A stretch of 64,000 bases of DNA from Paulownia fortunei (taxonomy: Eukaryota > Streptophyta > Magnoliopsida > Lamiales > Paulowniaceae). The DNA is taken from contig CM033113.1 in assembly GCA_019321725.1 (NCBI GenBank), forward strand, positions 7,440,001 to 7,504,000, written 5' to 3'. A model generated the notes under the pieces. That model worked only from the letters and a program-made list of their open reading frames with translations. It was not told the DNA's origin and searched no databases. Both the position numbers and the translations under genes were made by a program. How positions within the stretch are numbered: the first letter of the stretch is position 1; every line of letters starts with the position of its first letter. This document shows positions 1-12,599 of the stretch, one piece after another.

Positions 1-816
1 AGGGATGGACATCCATCCTCCAAGTTTTTTTGTGCAGAAACCTTGAGTTCCTTAGTTTTCCTAATACTGTAGTCTTCAAAATATGACCGAGATTCAGCAT
101 ATTATACTCAGATTCCAAATCCAACAAAATCAGGATAAAAAAATTATAAAAAATTGTGTGACTGTAAAAAATTTGATTGAGTATTTGTATGTATAGCAAT
201 TAGCATAAAACAAAACAAAATAACTTGGTTAATTAAATATGCTAGCTTTTTCAATGATCATATAAGATGCTAGGAACTAAAAACTCGTGTAGTTCTATCA
301 ATGCCAATCACCATAACTGGCATTTTATCATATGACGCTTCAATAATGTGATCAATAGTTATCACACATATAAAATGCTATAAACCTTTTATCATGAAAT
401 TAGCAACTCACTAACCAAAATTTACTGACTGATTGTTTAAGAAATTCCCCAATAAACATAGATATAATCTAGGCGAAATTAATGTCACGGACAGCGAACA
501 TTAGGATCTTATTTTGATTGACAAAAGCTAAATATTGTCTACTGTACTCGTAGAGATAGTTTTCAACACAGCAGCCAAGAACAACAAAGCAAACTTTCTC
601 CTAATAATGCATAAATTTTACCTAATCTGATCCGGATTACCAGTAAATTTTTATTCAAATCATCATCCTGAACATATGCAGCTAAAAAAATGCAATTACA
701 AACTACTACTGACAGCATATTTACAAATCGTAGCACGAAAAAATGAAAATTTTAAAAGCAAAGGAAAAGAACTCAAAAAACATCGGCTGATAATTATTAC
801 AGAAGCAGGATTTCAC

Positions 817-875
817 CTCGTAGAAGCGGAGAGGAGTGGAAACTGGAAACGGATTTGAAATGCAGGAGCTTCCAT
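817..875 (-). other. Possible first coding exon of a leftward gene
   Basis: On the minus strand an ATG at 875 opens about 20 codons (beginning MEAPAFQIRF, rich in Ser, Phe and Arg) that run into a GT at 816-815 usable as a donor (CGAG|gtgaaa). The composition would suit an organelle transit peptide. No following exon was identified between 1 and 815, so the gene, if real, continues outside the window or is not a gene. This is inference from one exon-like segment only. Confidence 0.2.
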
Positions 876-2484
876 TGTTTGAGATAGCGGTGGATGAGAA
901 GAATAACGAGTAATGGATGAGAACAAGACCAACCAAGTACCAGATCCGATACTGTGGACCATCGGGTCAAATTTATATCCGCGGCCCAAAGAGTGTACTG
1001 ATTTTCCAAACCATGAAAAAAGATGTAAAAAGCAACATAAAAAATAAAATAATAAAATAGTGTCCTATATTTGATTCTTAAAAGAGTTGTTTGAGCTACC
1101 TCCTTAGTTGTTGTTTTTTTTAATTTTCTATAGAATTATTGAAGGACTCTAAACTGGATTAGAGGAGCTGCTTTATTTTTAGAATATTTTATTTTTTGGA
1201 CCACAATCTAAATCCTACAGGGATGAAGGTCAAAGTTATGATTTGGTTCATGTCTACAACTCTACAAATATTATACACTAGAACACCAATGGAGAGAAAA
1301 ATCTAGAACTCTACAAATATCATGCACTAGAACATCAACGGAGAGAAAAACATTCGAAGGTTAAGAACGAAAAAATATATTCATAATCAACAATCCTTTT
1401 AATCTAATCAAAGAACTAACGTCTTATCTATAGTAGCTATTGAATTTATGAAGTTTAGTAATTATGAGTTAAAAAGCTTTTCGGTGAGTCTCTAATAAGA
1501 GAGGGGAGTGCTCCTATCCTCGTATGCCATTTCTATACGTAAAAAATCAAAATCCAAGCAAAAAAGTTTGGATAACATGTAAAGTCAACATTTTTCATGG
1601 TTTCATAAATATGAAAAGGAAATAGTTAGTTAGTAAATGTATTTTATTTTACATAGTATTGAAGGGTTTTTTTACATGATTATCCAAGTTTCCTTCAAAG
1701 TTTTTATTTTATTTTTTTTAAATATTCCTTGAAATAGAAAATGAGAAATTAAAATCCCAATGATTTTCCTTTTTCTTTTTTACTTTTCTATTTGAGTCTG
1801 GCGTCCAAATTGAGAGAATAGGAGATTGAGGATAGAATTTCACTTTATTATTAAAAACATATTATTATAAACATAAAACATCTGAACTTCATAATCAAAT
1901 AGTAATAATAATAACTACATAATCTTTGGGGAATAAGAAATGATACACCAAAATGTATTTGATTACTAGGAAATTCTAAAACAAATAAGAAATGAATATA
2001 CAAACGTATAAAATGAAAGAAGTTGAAAAATTGAACAAAAGATAATCTGAGGAGATAAAGGAGGGAGATATTGAATGAATGAATTACTGTCAGTTGACGC
2101 GTTTATTTTTTTCCTTGAAAAGCATGGACAGATGGGCTGGCCTTTTCTGTGTTTTTCTTTTCAGTTTTCTATACTAAAACATAGATCTTCTCCACATTTT
2201 ATTTATTTATTTGTTCTTTTTGGGTTTTCTGAAGACAAAATTAGAAGTGTCGACTCTATCCATACTTTACTATAAAATATATTTTTTTTCGTTTTTACAT
2301 TATTTATAATAAAATATAAAAAAAGCCTTTCATTCCTGATCTTATTTTTAACTCTAGCATAATCAATTCATTGAGAAACCAGAGATACAAGCTTTGGAAA
2401 ATTCAACAATGCTGCCACGCAAAAAAAAAATGCCAATTATCGCCATTTCATTCTGAGGAAAGAATAAGGCATTTCAATCAACCG

Positions 2485-2550
2485 TCAAGTGATATTATGG
2501 ATCATCTTCTAACAGAATCAAGTGATATTATGGATCATCTTCTAACAGAA
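2485..2550 (+). repeat. Perfect 33-bp tandem duplication
   Basis: Two identical 33-bp copies lie head to tail (2485-2517 and 2518-2550), each starting tcaagtgatattatgg and ending ctaacagaa. The lack of any mismatch suggests a recent slippage or duplication event. It lies about 470 bp upstream of GDSL copy A. Confidence 0.9.
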
Positions 2551-2935
2551 TTCCCCCTATGTAGGAATTCTAGACCTATTAGGAATTATATTTTCCAATA
2601 CCAAAAAGGACTAGAATTTGAATAGCAACAGGGTCAAGTTGTTGCTTTAATGATTAATGAATTAACTACTTAAAAAAATTACACACAACGTGCGTCAATT
2701 TAATTACATATGGTTATATATATATATATATATTAATTGTTTCTTTTATTTCAACAATTATATGTAATGATGAAGTATACGCTTCACACAAAATTTATGT
2801 GAAAAAAATAAAAAACAAAAATGTGGGAATCCTTGGACAACTAGAAATATATCATTGACCAATGAGGAACTATTGTTCCCCAAGTAGGACTAGTATTCTT
2901 ATTCCTAAGACTATTGGGACGAGCCATATCTTCCT

Positions 2936-2946
2936 CTATATATACC
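2936..2946 (+). promoter_or_regulatory. TATA box of GDSL gene copy A
   Basis: A TATATATA run follows tcctc about 75 bp before the ATG at 3017, the usual spacing for a plant TATA box plus short leader. The corresponding part of copy B has a tataaa-type element in a diverged promoter. Confidence 0.5.
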
Positions 2947-3016
2947 TCTTGATCACTTACTTGCATGCATTGTTAGCTTGCATTACTTTCTATCTTCTTT
3001 TCTCCTTGAAGAAACA

Positions 3017-4883
3017 ATGGCTTCTGCTTACCAAAGACTTCTGCTGATAGTTCTTGCTTTCTGCTGCTTGTTTTCCTGCGCACCCCAATACACCAATGCT
3101 CATCCTCTGAAGATCTGCAAGTTCGACCAGATCTATCAACTTGGAGATTCGATTTCCGACACCGGAAACTTGATCCGGGAGGTCCCAATGGGAGCGGCTA
3201 CTGCCTTCGCCAGACTACCATATGGTGAAACATTCTTCAAGAACGCCACCGGTCGTTGCTCCAATGGCCTTCTAATGATTGATTATATTGGTAAGATTTT
3301 CTTAGTATCTTATTCTTTTATCGTTCATGATAATCTTCTTGAACTCCCTTTTCACTGGATTAATATTGTATGAAATTTATTCGATGTTCTGTATATACAT
3401 TGCCCCTTACATGTTGCTACCTGCAGTTTCTTGCACTTAATTTTGAAAGAGAGAATCTTTTTGGCGTCTGCTCCTCATAGTTATAATTAGTTTTTACTAA
3501 ACATTGATTTTATTGCAACAAATTTTAAGAGTTGGGAAAGTTTTTGTAAGAGATAGCCCATCAATATGTTGAACTTCGCTTTTGGTCGTTTCATTGTTAA
3601 TTCTTAGCCAGTTGTTTTGAATATTGACAGAATATGTAAGCTCTTCAATGATAGATTTTGTCTTGATAGTTTTGGGTTATAAGAAGTTTTTCTTCCAGAA
3701 ATTTATGAAAAAAATTGTGGCTCAAGTGAGACCTGATCTAAGTCTGTAATCTTCTACAGCAATGGCTGCTGGGCTTCCTCTTCTTCCACCCTACAAAAAC
3801 TTGGATACTAACTTTAGGCATGGAGTCAACTTTGCGGTAGCAGGTTCCACCGCATTACCGTCTGAGTTGTTGGCAAGTAGACACATATTTTCTCCGGTGA
3901 CAACCAGTTCTCTCAATGTCCAATTGGAATGGATGTCCACCCATTTCAATTCGATTTGCCTTGACGATAGAGGTAAATGCCTAATCCTTGTTAACTTTGA
4001 ATCAGAATTCTAATTGTGTCCTTACGATATCATTGTTCTCAACACTTTATTTTAACCAATTGACAGATTGTGTTGAGAAACTTCAAAATGCTCTTTTCAT
4101 GGTTGGAGAAATCGGTGGAAACGATTACAACTATGCGATTTTCCAAGGAAAAACAATGGAGGATTTAAGAAGCACGGTGCCTGATGTTGTCGCATCCATT
4201 ATGGATGCAGCCAGGGTAAGTTGAGATCATATAACAAGAGAAAATTTATAATTATTAGAAAATCATATACCATTTTATCTCATATTGAATATTGCATTGT
4301 GCAGAAAGTAATTAATTTTGGGGCAACAAGATTGGTGATTCCTGGAAACTTTCCCATTGGGTGTCTTCCAATTTATCAAACAGCTTTCCAAAGCAACGTA
4401 TCGGACGCCTATGATGAGAATCAATGCCTGAAGCAGTTGAATGACTTTGCTACGCACCACAACGAACAATTGCAAGAAGCCATCCACAAGCTCAAACAAG
4501 AGAAGCCAAATGCTATAGTTGTCTATGGGGATTACTACAATGCTTACCAATTTCTCCTCCAATTTGCTAGATATCATGGTACGTCACACGATCCAATTTG
4601 AACAAATCAACATATATACTCTTGATCTGTAGATAATAATAAAATTTGACGTCCATTCGTGTTGATCAATGCAGGATTTGACACAGAAAGGGCTTGCTGT
4701 GGAACAGGAGGCAAATACAATTTCAATATGACAAGAATGTGTGGAGCTCCAGATGTTCCAGTTTGCGTGGATCCTGATCGATACATGAGTTGGGATGGTG
4801 TGCATTTGACTCAAGAAGGGTACAAAATCATGGCTGCCTGGTTGCTGCACAACATCTTCGCCAACCTTCACTGCCATCTCTGA
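3017..4883 (+). CDS. GDSL esterase/lipase, acetylajmalan esterase-like (copy A)
   Basis: Five exons: 3017-3290, 3760-3972, 4067-4215, 4305-4578, 4675-4883, giving 372 aa. All introns are GT-AG and phases match. Residues 1 to about 28 form a hydrophobic signal peptide, so the enzyme is probably secreted or vacuolar. GDSL blocks are present: block I LGDSISDTGN with the nucleophile Ser45, block III GGNDYN with the oxyanion Asn, and block V DGVHLTQEGYK with Asp344 and His347 of the catalytic triad. An extra Cys-rich stretch (ERACCGTGGKYN) precedes block V, as in plant GDSL esterases. The closest family I recall is acetylajmalan esterase/sinapine esterase-like, but the substrate cannot be read from sequence. 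It has a near-identical inverted partner at 47106-48973, differing by eye at six residues. Confidence 0.93.
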
Positions 4884-4909
4884 AGTGCACTAGTTTATAG
4901 GCTACAAAA

Positions 4910-6470
4910 CTAGCTAGATTTGATCCAAGCATAATGCTTAGTATTTTTCGTTTTCTTGTTTATGACAGTAGTTATTTGTTTTATTACATCTAATCAGCTT
5001 TGTTGGTATTTGTATCGTGTTAATAACAATTCTTTTTAGTTCTATATTCAAAAGTCTTATTAAGCTTGGAAATATGAAAGAGAATTTTGGTTTTGATTTC
5101 TTGGGAAACAAGAATATAAATCGACTGCAGTCATATGAATTATCAATATAATTTTAGTCAATTTTGATTTGGTGTACCGTTTCTTACTTTTGTGTGGAAG
5201 GTAAAAATTTAACCTTAACGTGTGTGAGTGGATGTATGCATGAGTTATAAATTAAAAAAAATAAAATTATAAACATAAAGATGTATCAAGAGTGGTTTGC
5301 TTGTATTACACAAGCAAAAATTAATTATAAATATAAAGATGTATCAAGAGTGATTTGTTTGTATTACACAAGCAAAAATTTATTATAAACATAAAGATGT
5401 ATCAAGAGTGGTTTGCTTGTATTGCACAAACCATTAATTTTCTTACTATACAAAATAACTTTTTATTTTTTCAATTTCTATTTAAAATTTTGATATAATT
5501 CAATGCCTTGAATTAACACTTTAGGCCCCTAGATTTTCGTAAAAATATTGGGTTCCCAAGAAGAATATGCAATTTCACTTCTTTTGTACTACACTTTTCC
5601 ACGCTATTATTATGCAAAACAAAATTGTGGTCTCATGCCCAACAAAAAGAAAGTGTTACAGTCATATATTAACAATGTCTTGACCTCCATATATTTAGCG
5701 ATTTTATTTTATTTTTGGCTGGAGAAAAGCATATAGTCACATATTGTGTAATCAATTTGTGGAGAACCCTCAATATTTTTTTAAGTCAATTTCACTTCAT
5801 GTTTTCATGTATACCATTTCCAAATTAGAGACGTTTGATTGAATGGATTAGCTAGGACTTATTTTTAAGGAGTATTTTAGAGGTTATGAGTTGTTAGACT
5901 TTTGATCCTTATTTGAAATTTTCGCTGTCAAATTGCATAGATAACTTAGTATGAGATGATTGATTGCGAATAATATTAGGCGTCAAAATTTTTTAAATAT
6001 GAGATTTTGAATTTAAGTTTTATCGCATGTTGGTAATTATCTCATTTTATATTTATTTTTATATTAATATCTCGTTATTCGTTATAGATAATAGGTTAAC
6101 AATGATTGCTTTAAATTAATTTTTGATTGGTATTTTGATGTGATGATGTACTTCTAACTTCTTAAAAAAAAAGCCTAAAATGATCAAATTGAAGGACTTA
6201 CAAGATTTTAATTAAAATATTTTTCAATTTTTTGTATATTGTTAATTTATTGACATTTTTTTAACATGTATGTCTCTTTTTTTATTATTTTTTAAAAATA
6301 CTATTAAACAATATAATTCAAAAATAAGTTTAGCAAAGACATATATATGATTGTTTTAAAATTGGAAAGGCATTTATTTAATAAAATCAAATTAATCATG
6401 CCTATTACCAAGTATTTAAGCTACTAATAATGGTTCAACCATCTGGTATAGTCTCTTATTTTATCACAAA
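4910..6470. other. Intergenic between GDSL copy A and FNBP4-like gene
   Basis: This holds the presumed 3' end of GDSL copy A, a three-copy 58-bp tandem repeat (5266-5431) and AT-rich sequence. I see no exon or RNA gene. Confidence 0.6.
5266..5431 (+). repeat. 58-bp minisatellite, about 2.9 copies
   Basis: Units start at 5266, 5324 and 5382, each carrying the core taaagatgtatcaagagtg followed by ttgtattrcacaa. Units differ at a few positions; for example unit 2 has gatttgttt where units 1 and 3 have ggtttgctt. It sits about 380 bp downstream of the GDSL copy A stop and has no counterpart next to copy B. Confidence 0.9.
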
Positions 6471-6483
6471 AGTAAAAGACACA

Positions 6484-6606
6484 GCCGGGCCAGGCTTGTG
6501 GATGGGCCTGAACCGGCCCATTTGTTTTTGGTAATAGCTACAGAGACCTCAATATTAATCCATTTAGCCCAATATTATAAAGAAGACAATTGTCAAGATG
6601 GCCCAG
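6484..6606 (+). promoter_or_regulatory. Site II (TGGGCC/GGCCCA) cluster, FNBP4-like promoter
   Basis: Several TGGGCC/GGCCCA/AGCCCA motifs occur in about 120 bp (gatgggcctg, ccggcccatt, tagcccaat, atggcccag), 170-290 bp upstream of the ATG at 6777. Such site II elements are bound by TCP factors and mark constitutively expressed plant genes. The function here is inferred from the motif only. Confidence 0.45.
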
Positions 6607-6776
6607 ATATAAAAATTCAGATTTGGCGTCCTATTTGACACGAGTTCTCTAGGGCTTCATACGAATCAACAGTACTTTCATTAAATACTCAAGTCCTTTA
6701 ATCAATTTTTGTTCTTCGATCTTTCTTTTGGTAAATTTGCTCGTCGGTTTTCGAGATTGATCGAGTCAATATTCGG

Positions 6777-9700
6777 ATGGGGAGGCGAAAGGAACGTCGA
6801 CTCGCCGCCATAAGCGCCGCTGGTCGTAGAGTAAAACTTGATCTGTTCGCGGAACCCTCCGGTATGCCCAAGTCTATTTATCACTTCGAATTTATTGCCT
6901 CTTATGGTGGTTCAGATTGTTAGATTTAGTGAATTTAGGAATATTGAGCGTGTCAGGGTTTTAAAATTTGGCGGAATTTAGCGTGCGTAATTAAGGTACT
7001 GGATATTTTAGACGAGAATTGCTGGGTTTTTCTTTATTGTAATTTTTTTGTTTCGAACAACCCTAGGAATTGGAGAAAGGATCATGCGGAATGCTCTGAT
7101 TGATGCTTTAATTATTATATCTTTCTATGCATCATATTTGTTTCTTTTCTAATTATTGGATTGTTAAAAAGTTTTCTCATCTGGCTTAGTTCTGAATATA
7201 TTGTTTTAGGTTATGAGATTAGAAAACTTGTTCTATTGATTATTACTTCGGCAATATTGATGGGGAATGTACATGTTTATTTACGTCTGTGCATATGGCT
7301 TACTTTTTATTTGGTCTTAACCTTTCTTAGGAGATTTGGGTGACTCTTCTGCCCAGGAAGAAGTTGGAGGGGACGGTGACTCCAAAACTCATGCCGAGTT
7401 ACCCAGTTCACCATCATCTTCAGGTGGGTTCCGTCAGTTTTCTTCAAAGGACTGCTCTTTGTAGAGAAGACATGATGTGACCGCATAATATTGGTGGAAA
7501 TTATTGGGTTTTTTTTGTACAAGACATGTTATTTGCATCCCCGAAAATTTTGTTTTCAGACTGTAGGATGGCTGTGGTATTGGGAACAATCAAATGGTTA
7601 TCAGACTACATCTGCCCCCTGCCACAGTGCATTATTGTGTAAACTTTCGACCTGTCTTTCCTTTTTTTTGGCGGCATCAAAGGCGGTTTGGAGATCACAA
7701 GGAATTTTGCCCAATTGGTTCGTATGTCTTTTGCTTTATTTCCTTTTGGCGATACTGATGGTTTGAAATTTCTGCTACAGGTGTGATGGTCTTGCTGAAT
7801 GTTCTAAACCTTTGGCCTTGATGTTAAATTAGCTATTTAATGTTGTTTTGATGACTGTTTCTTTTTGTAGTCCTGTATATCAAACTGCATTTTTGTGTTT
7901 GGTTACAGATACCTTTGACATGCAAGCAGTCATATTCAGATTTTTGTGATGTTTGACATTGTAGTATCTTGTCCGCAGGACAACAGCCACAGAATCCTCT
8001 CCTGCTGCTTGAGCAATACAGTGATGAAGAGTTGGATGAGGGTTCAAATGAAGACATAATAATGCTATTGTAGAGGATGCATCTATTGACATTGACGAGG
8101 AGGTGATTGTACAAACGTTTACATTATGTTGTTTGCTCCTGTTAGGGAGATTTGGAGTTCAACTGCCATGTCAAATGTCTCGAATTTTAGCAGTGGGGTT
8201 TATTTAACTACTACCCATTTTTCTCCTAGGGATCATTGCATTGTGAACTTTCTCCTTTCGTGCACTAAATTTGTCTTGGTATTTTGTCTTCTCAGGAAAA
8301 AGCTGCTGCTGGGAAAGAAATTGAAGATAGTGAAATTAATCATGGGAAAGAGCCAACCATTCAAAAGGTGGAACAGCTTCTGATGGATAACGGTTCTGCT
8401 TCTCAGGATCCTTCCCAGAAACTTGAGAAAGGGAGCATCGTAGAGATCGTTTCTGATGATTTGCAGAAGCGAACAAATAAGATGGAAGAAGCTACATATC
8501 CTGCTGCATCTGATGAGCACCTTGTTGGGGACATGAGTTCGGGCTGGAAGATGGTGTTGCATGAAGAGAGTAATCAATATTATTATTGGAATATTGCCAC
8601 AGGTGAAACGTCATGGGAAGTACCTGATATTTTGGCTCAGGAAAATGTTACAACATCTGCAGAGAAAGTTATTGATGATACTGAAGGAAAAAGGGATGAT
8701 GCTGTCATGGGCACATACAAATCAAGTACACCTTTGGACATGGAAGAAGATGATATCACCAGTAGGAAACTTAGTGTTGATTCCAAGGTCAATTGTCAAA
8801 CTAGTGATAGCACTGATCAAGGGACAAAAATGGATGGATCTAATGAAGGATTTAAAGGTGATTCTATTGAAGACGAGGAAGGCATTAGAGATGCAAACCA
8901 AAGTAGTGGAACTTCTTTGCTTGGTAGACACTCTTTAGAAAATAACAGTGGTACTGATCTTTCTTCGCAGCTGATAAAGCATTGTGAAAGCCTATTAGAG
9001 AGATTGAACTCTGTGAAAAGGTACTAGAATTGCCTGTTCTTCCTGTAAATTAACTTTTTTTTATCATTAATGCAGTGTTGTAAATGGCTCTTAAAGCTTC
9101 ACAAGGGTTTTAATGCCTTCTATATGATATGATATTCTTCTCCTCTTCTACAATTCAGTTTGAACTGCTATCTGGAAGGTCAAGATCTAAAATTAAAGTG
9201 CACTTTGGAAATTGAGATCAGACTCGCTGACATCAAGGCATTAGCATCTCATGGATCATCTATGCTTCCCTTTTGGCTGCATTCTGAGGTTCAGCTAAAA
9301 CGACTTGAAGCTGCCTTAGATGGTGTCGTTCGACGGAACAATTCTGCATCCCTGAGTGGATTTGAGGCTACACTAGAATCTCATGAAGGCTTTGGTGATG
9401 ACACTGAAATTGATACAAGTGAAAAGAAGGCACTGTTTGCTGCTGTGGAATCTCATGCTACATACACTGCCACGAAGTCAAATTTTGAAGCTAATAATGA
9501 TGTTGCCACCACCATGGAACATGTACCCTCGGTGTGGTATTCCAGCACCACTCCTGTCAACGATGGCAGTGGAAAAGGTGAAATAACTGGAACTAAAAAG
9601 GAAAGTGAATTAGCTCCCAGACCTGCTCTTCATTCTGGTGAAGATGTAGACATGGATGTAGACATGGAAGTTGAAGATACTTCATCAGCTGCTCATTATC

Positions 9701-12567
9701 ATGTCTCAACAGAGCTATCAAATCTGCACAATACACTTGCACACCAGGAATCCACAGTGCCAAGGCAAGTATTTAGTGTTCCTCCTCCTGTTGAAGAGTG
9801 GATTCCCCCACCTCCTCCTGATAATGAACCTTTTCCTCCGCCACCTCCTGATGATGAGCCTTTTCCTCCCCCGCCACCTGATGAGCCTCCAGAAACTTCA
9901 TATCCTCCTTCATCTCATTTGGGGTCAGTTCAACCTTTTCCTTATTCAGAACAGTACAGTCTATCATACCCTGGTTCTAGTCTTGAATATTATGGGCAAA
10001 CAAACCTTGAAGTTTCTGGCACTACTCTCTATACGCATTCCGAGGGAGGGCAAGTAGCCATTTCGCATTTACCACATTATTATGAAGCAGTCTCGAACAT
10101 ATATGCTGTTGCTCCTGTGATAGTCAACCCTGTTGAGCCTACAGCCTATTATGGCCTTCAAAATGGAGCCCTGAATCCTGTTCCATTGATTAGTGGGCCA
10201 GCTGAATCTTCAGGTACTCAGAGTGAACCTGTTCCTGAAACTCTGGACTCTGGTACAGTAGGATCCTTGGATTCCCATCCAGAAGCTGGGTCCAATTTGT
10301 TATTAAAGACCAATCTTAATGTTAAGTCGGGCGGTACCGTAAAGGCCTCTCCAGAGGTTCCTGAAGCTCAACCCTCGATTGGAGCTCCAGCAACTTCTTC
10401 AGTGACGAACGGTGTTTATGTCTCATCTACATCTGACACCACCACTTCTGTTTCTGCTGCAGCTGCTGCTGCCGCAACTGCTAAGCCTCAATCTAAGGGT
10501 AATAGTTGAAGAGCGCCTTTTATTCTTGCAAATGCAAGTTATGGTATTCAGCACATCTTAACATTGAGACAAAAGCAAACTTATTTGTACCAATGTTTTG
10601 TTATTACTGCCCTGCACAGAGAAACAACTGAATCTGAATGTCATTGCATTTGTTGATTTGCGATGTTCTTTTTCTATTTTTTTGGTTGCAACTGGCAAAC
10701 ATTTGATGCTCGGTTTCTTTTTTCATGTTCTCAGTTTCGCGTAGCAAGAAAAGGACTGTTGCAGTGGTATCGACATTGAGATCTAATAAGAAAGTTTCCA
10801 GCTTGGTGGACAAGGTTGTAGTCAATACATTTTTTGTGACCAGATTGATGGTTTTCTTTTTTCCCCTTTACATGATTCTGATTCTTGAATATTTGTACCT
10901 TTTCATCAGTGGAAAGCTGCGAAAGAGGAGTTGCACGAAGAGGAAGAAGAACCTGAAGATGCTTACGAAATCTTAGAGAAGAAACGACAAAGGGAAATAG
11001 AGGTTTGAAAATATTGGCATTTGTATTTTCAATGCTACTTTCCTCTCTCTCTAATTTCCTTTCAATTGCAGGAATGGCGAGCGCATCAGATTGCCACTGG
11101 CGAGGCCAAAGATAATGCTAATTTTCAGCCGTTGGGTGGTGATTGGTATTGATCCTGGGCTGTCTGGCTTTAAATCTAGTATTTAGTATTCTAAAAATGC
11201 TTGTAATTAGCGTTAGACTAACGCAATATCATCAACTAGAGGTTTCGATATGTTCCTGGGTTAGCAAGACACATTGAAAGTCCTTGACCTAATATGTGAG
11301 TCCACATAAATGTGGGCTTGATAGTCTATCTTTATGTGTCAAAATTCCATAGTTCCTGCTCCTTGTGGTCACGTTTCATCCGTTGTATATTTTGTGACTG
11401 GTTCATTATCATGCAGGCGAGAACGAGTGAAGCGCAAGAGAGCGCAAAAGATGAAAGAAACTGCACAAAGTTCACCAGATGTTGCTACAGATGGAAACCA
11501 GCAAATTGATCTCGTAGAACTCTCAAAAGGTCTTCCATCTGGATGGCAGGTACTTTTCTAGCCCTATTCTTCTCTTTTACGAGAATACAAGGTGGTAAGT
11601 GGATGACAATGTTGGAGAGAACAAATTACTCGAGTTGTTAGTGAGCTGTTTTGAAAAATGTGTAAGGATGTAGCCTGTAGAAATAGTTATTAATTTGTTA
11701 TAAATTGATACTGACTGATGCTCTTTTTTTATACTGACTGATGTTATAAAGAATGGGGGAATAGGATTTTTTCCCTATTTTGTAGTTTGAGAAAGTTCTA
11801 ATGTTGTTTAAGTTAGAAAAACTAAGAGTATTATATGCTTTCGTATTATTTGAAATGCATATGGAACTCTTTCTCTATGTTTTAAAAAAATTGAGGCATC
11901 CTTATTTATACACCACAAGAAACTATTTATATGTCATTTATGTACTAAAAATTTAATATGTCGTGAAGAAGCTTAATTTTAGTTCTAGATTTACATGGAT
12001 CAACATAGTAGAGAATATATAGTAAAGTTTGAAAACGTGTCTAGTGGGGCTATTAAAATATTTCCTTCTCTTTTCCTCAATTTTTCTTGCTCTCTGATGG
12101 TGGCATTGTGCCAAGGTGTTCACAACTTGACCACTGTACTTGGGAGTAGACACAGGTTGGTCTTGGCATGTGGATAGTTTGGGTGGGACACACATGAACT
12201 CTCTGTCAATAAGTTACTATAGCTGAATGAACCCACACTGAGAGAGATATAACAGATCAGATTTTTGGGTGTCAAAATTTTGACGATATACATGATTTCT
12301 AAGTTCAAATGCTCATTATCTACTACCCCTTTCTGTGACCACCTCACCCCCTTAATCTCTTCAAGTGTTTTTTGGCATTTATATTCTTTTTCCAGTTTCT
12401 AACTCTGAAATGGTTGGAACTACTAAATTTATATCATGCTTCTGTTGTTACCAAGTTCCCCCCCTCTTTTTCCTTTTTCTCAGGTTTACTGGGATGATTC
12501 TTCAAAGCAAGTCTATTATGGAAATGTGCGGACATCAGAAACCACCTGGAGCAGGCCCACTGATTAG
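6777..12567 (+). CDS. WW-domain protein, formin-binding protein 4 (FNBP4)-like; frameshift in exon 3
   Basis: Ten exons: 6777-6861, 7331-7423, 7979-8102, 8296-9020, 9159-10498, 10735-10814, 10910-11002, 11072-11145, 11417-11549, 12484-12567; about 943 aa if the frame is restored. Two WW domains are visible. The first, in exon 4, is SGWKMVLHEESNQYYYWN then TGETSWEVP. The second, at the C-terminus, is LPSGWQVYWDDSSKQVYYGN then TSETTWSRP. Between them lie acidic stretches and a proline run of PPPPPD-type repeats (about 9780-9905), with a basic coiled segment (KWKAAKEELHEEEEEPED) near the end. WW plus proline-rich architecture implies a nuclear adaptor in splicing or transcription, as for FNBP4 and PRP40-type proteins. 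Oddity: one base is missing near 8056-8060, so the literal frame stops at TAG 8071-8073 after about 90 codons, although coding resumes at once in the next frame. It is either a sequence error or a disrupted allele. Confidence 0.88.
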
Positions 12568-12599
12568 AAGGACATCTGTTCAATGAAATTACTCTACTT

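Larger units (their letters stand above)
1..2830. other. Intergenic, AT-rich; no confident gene
   Basis: I see no convincing coding exon here. A weak candidate first exon on the minus strand is listed separately near 817-875. The stretch holds homopolymers, a TA microsatellite near 2711-2733 and a perfect 33-bp tandem duplication at 2485-2550. Short ORFs have no recognisable domain and biased AT composition. Confidence 0.6.

Noticed and set aside
2371..2625. 84-codon ORF containing the 33-bp duplication
   Set aside because: The repeat keeps frame by chance (33 is a multiple of three); no family resemblance and AT-biased sequence.
8233..8577. 114-codon minus-strand ORF
   Set aside because: Shadow of FNBP4-like exon 4; no domain and the sense strand clearly encodes a WW domain.
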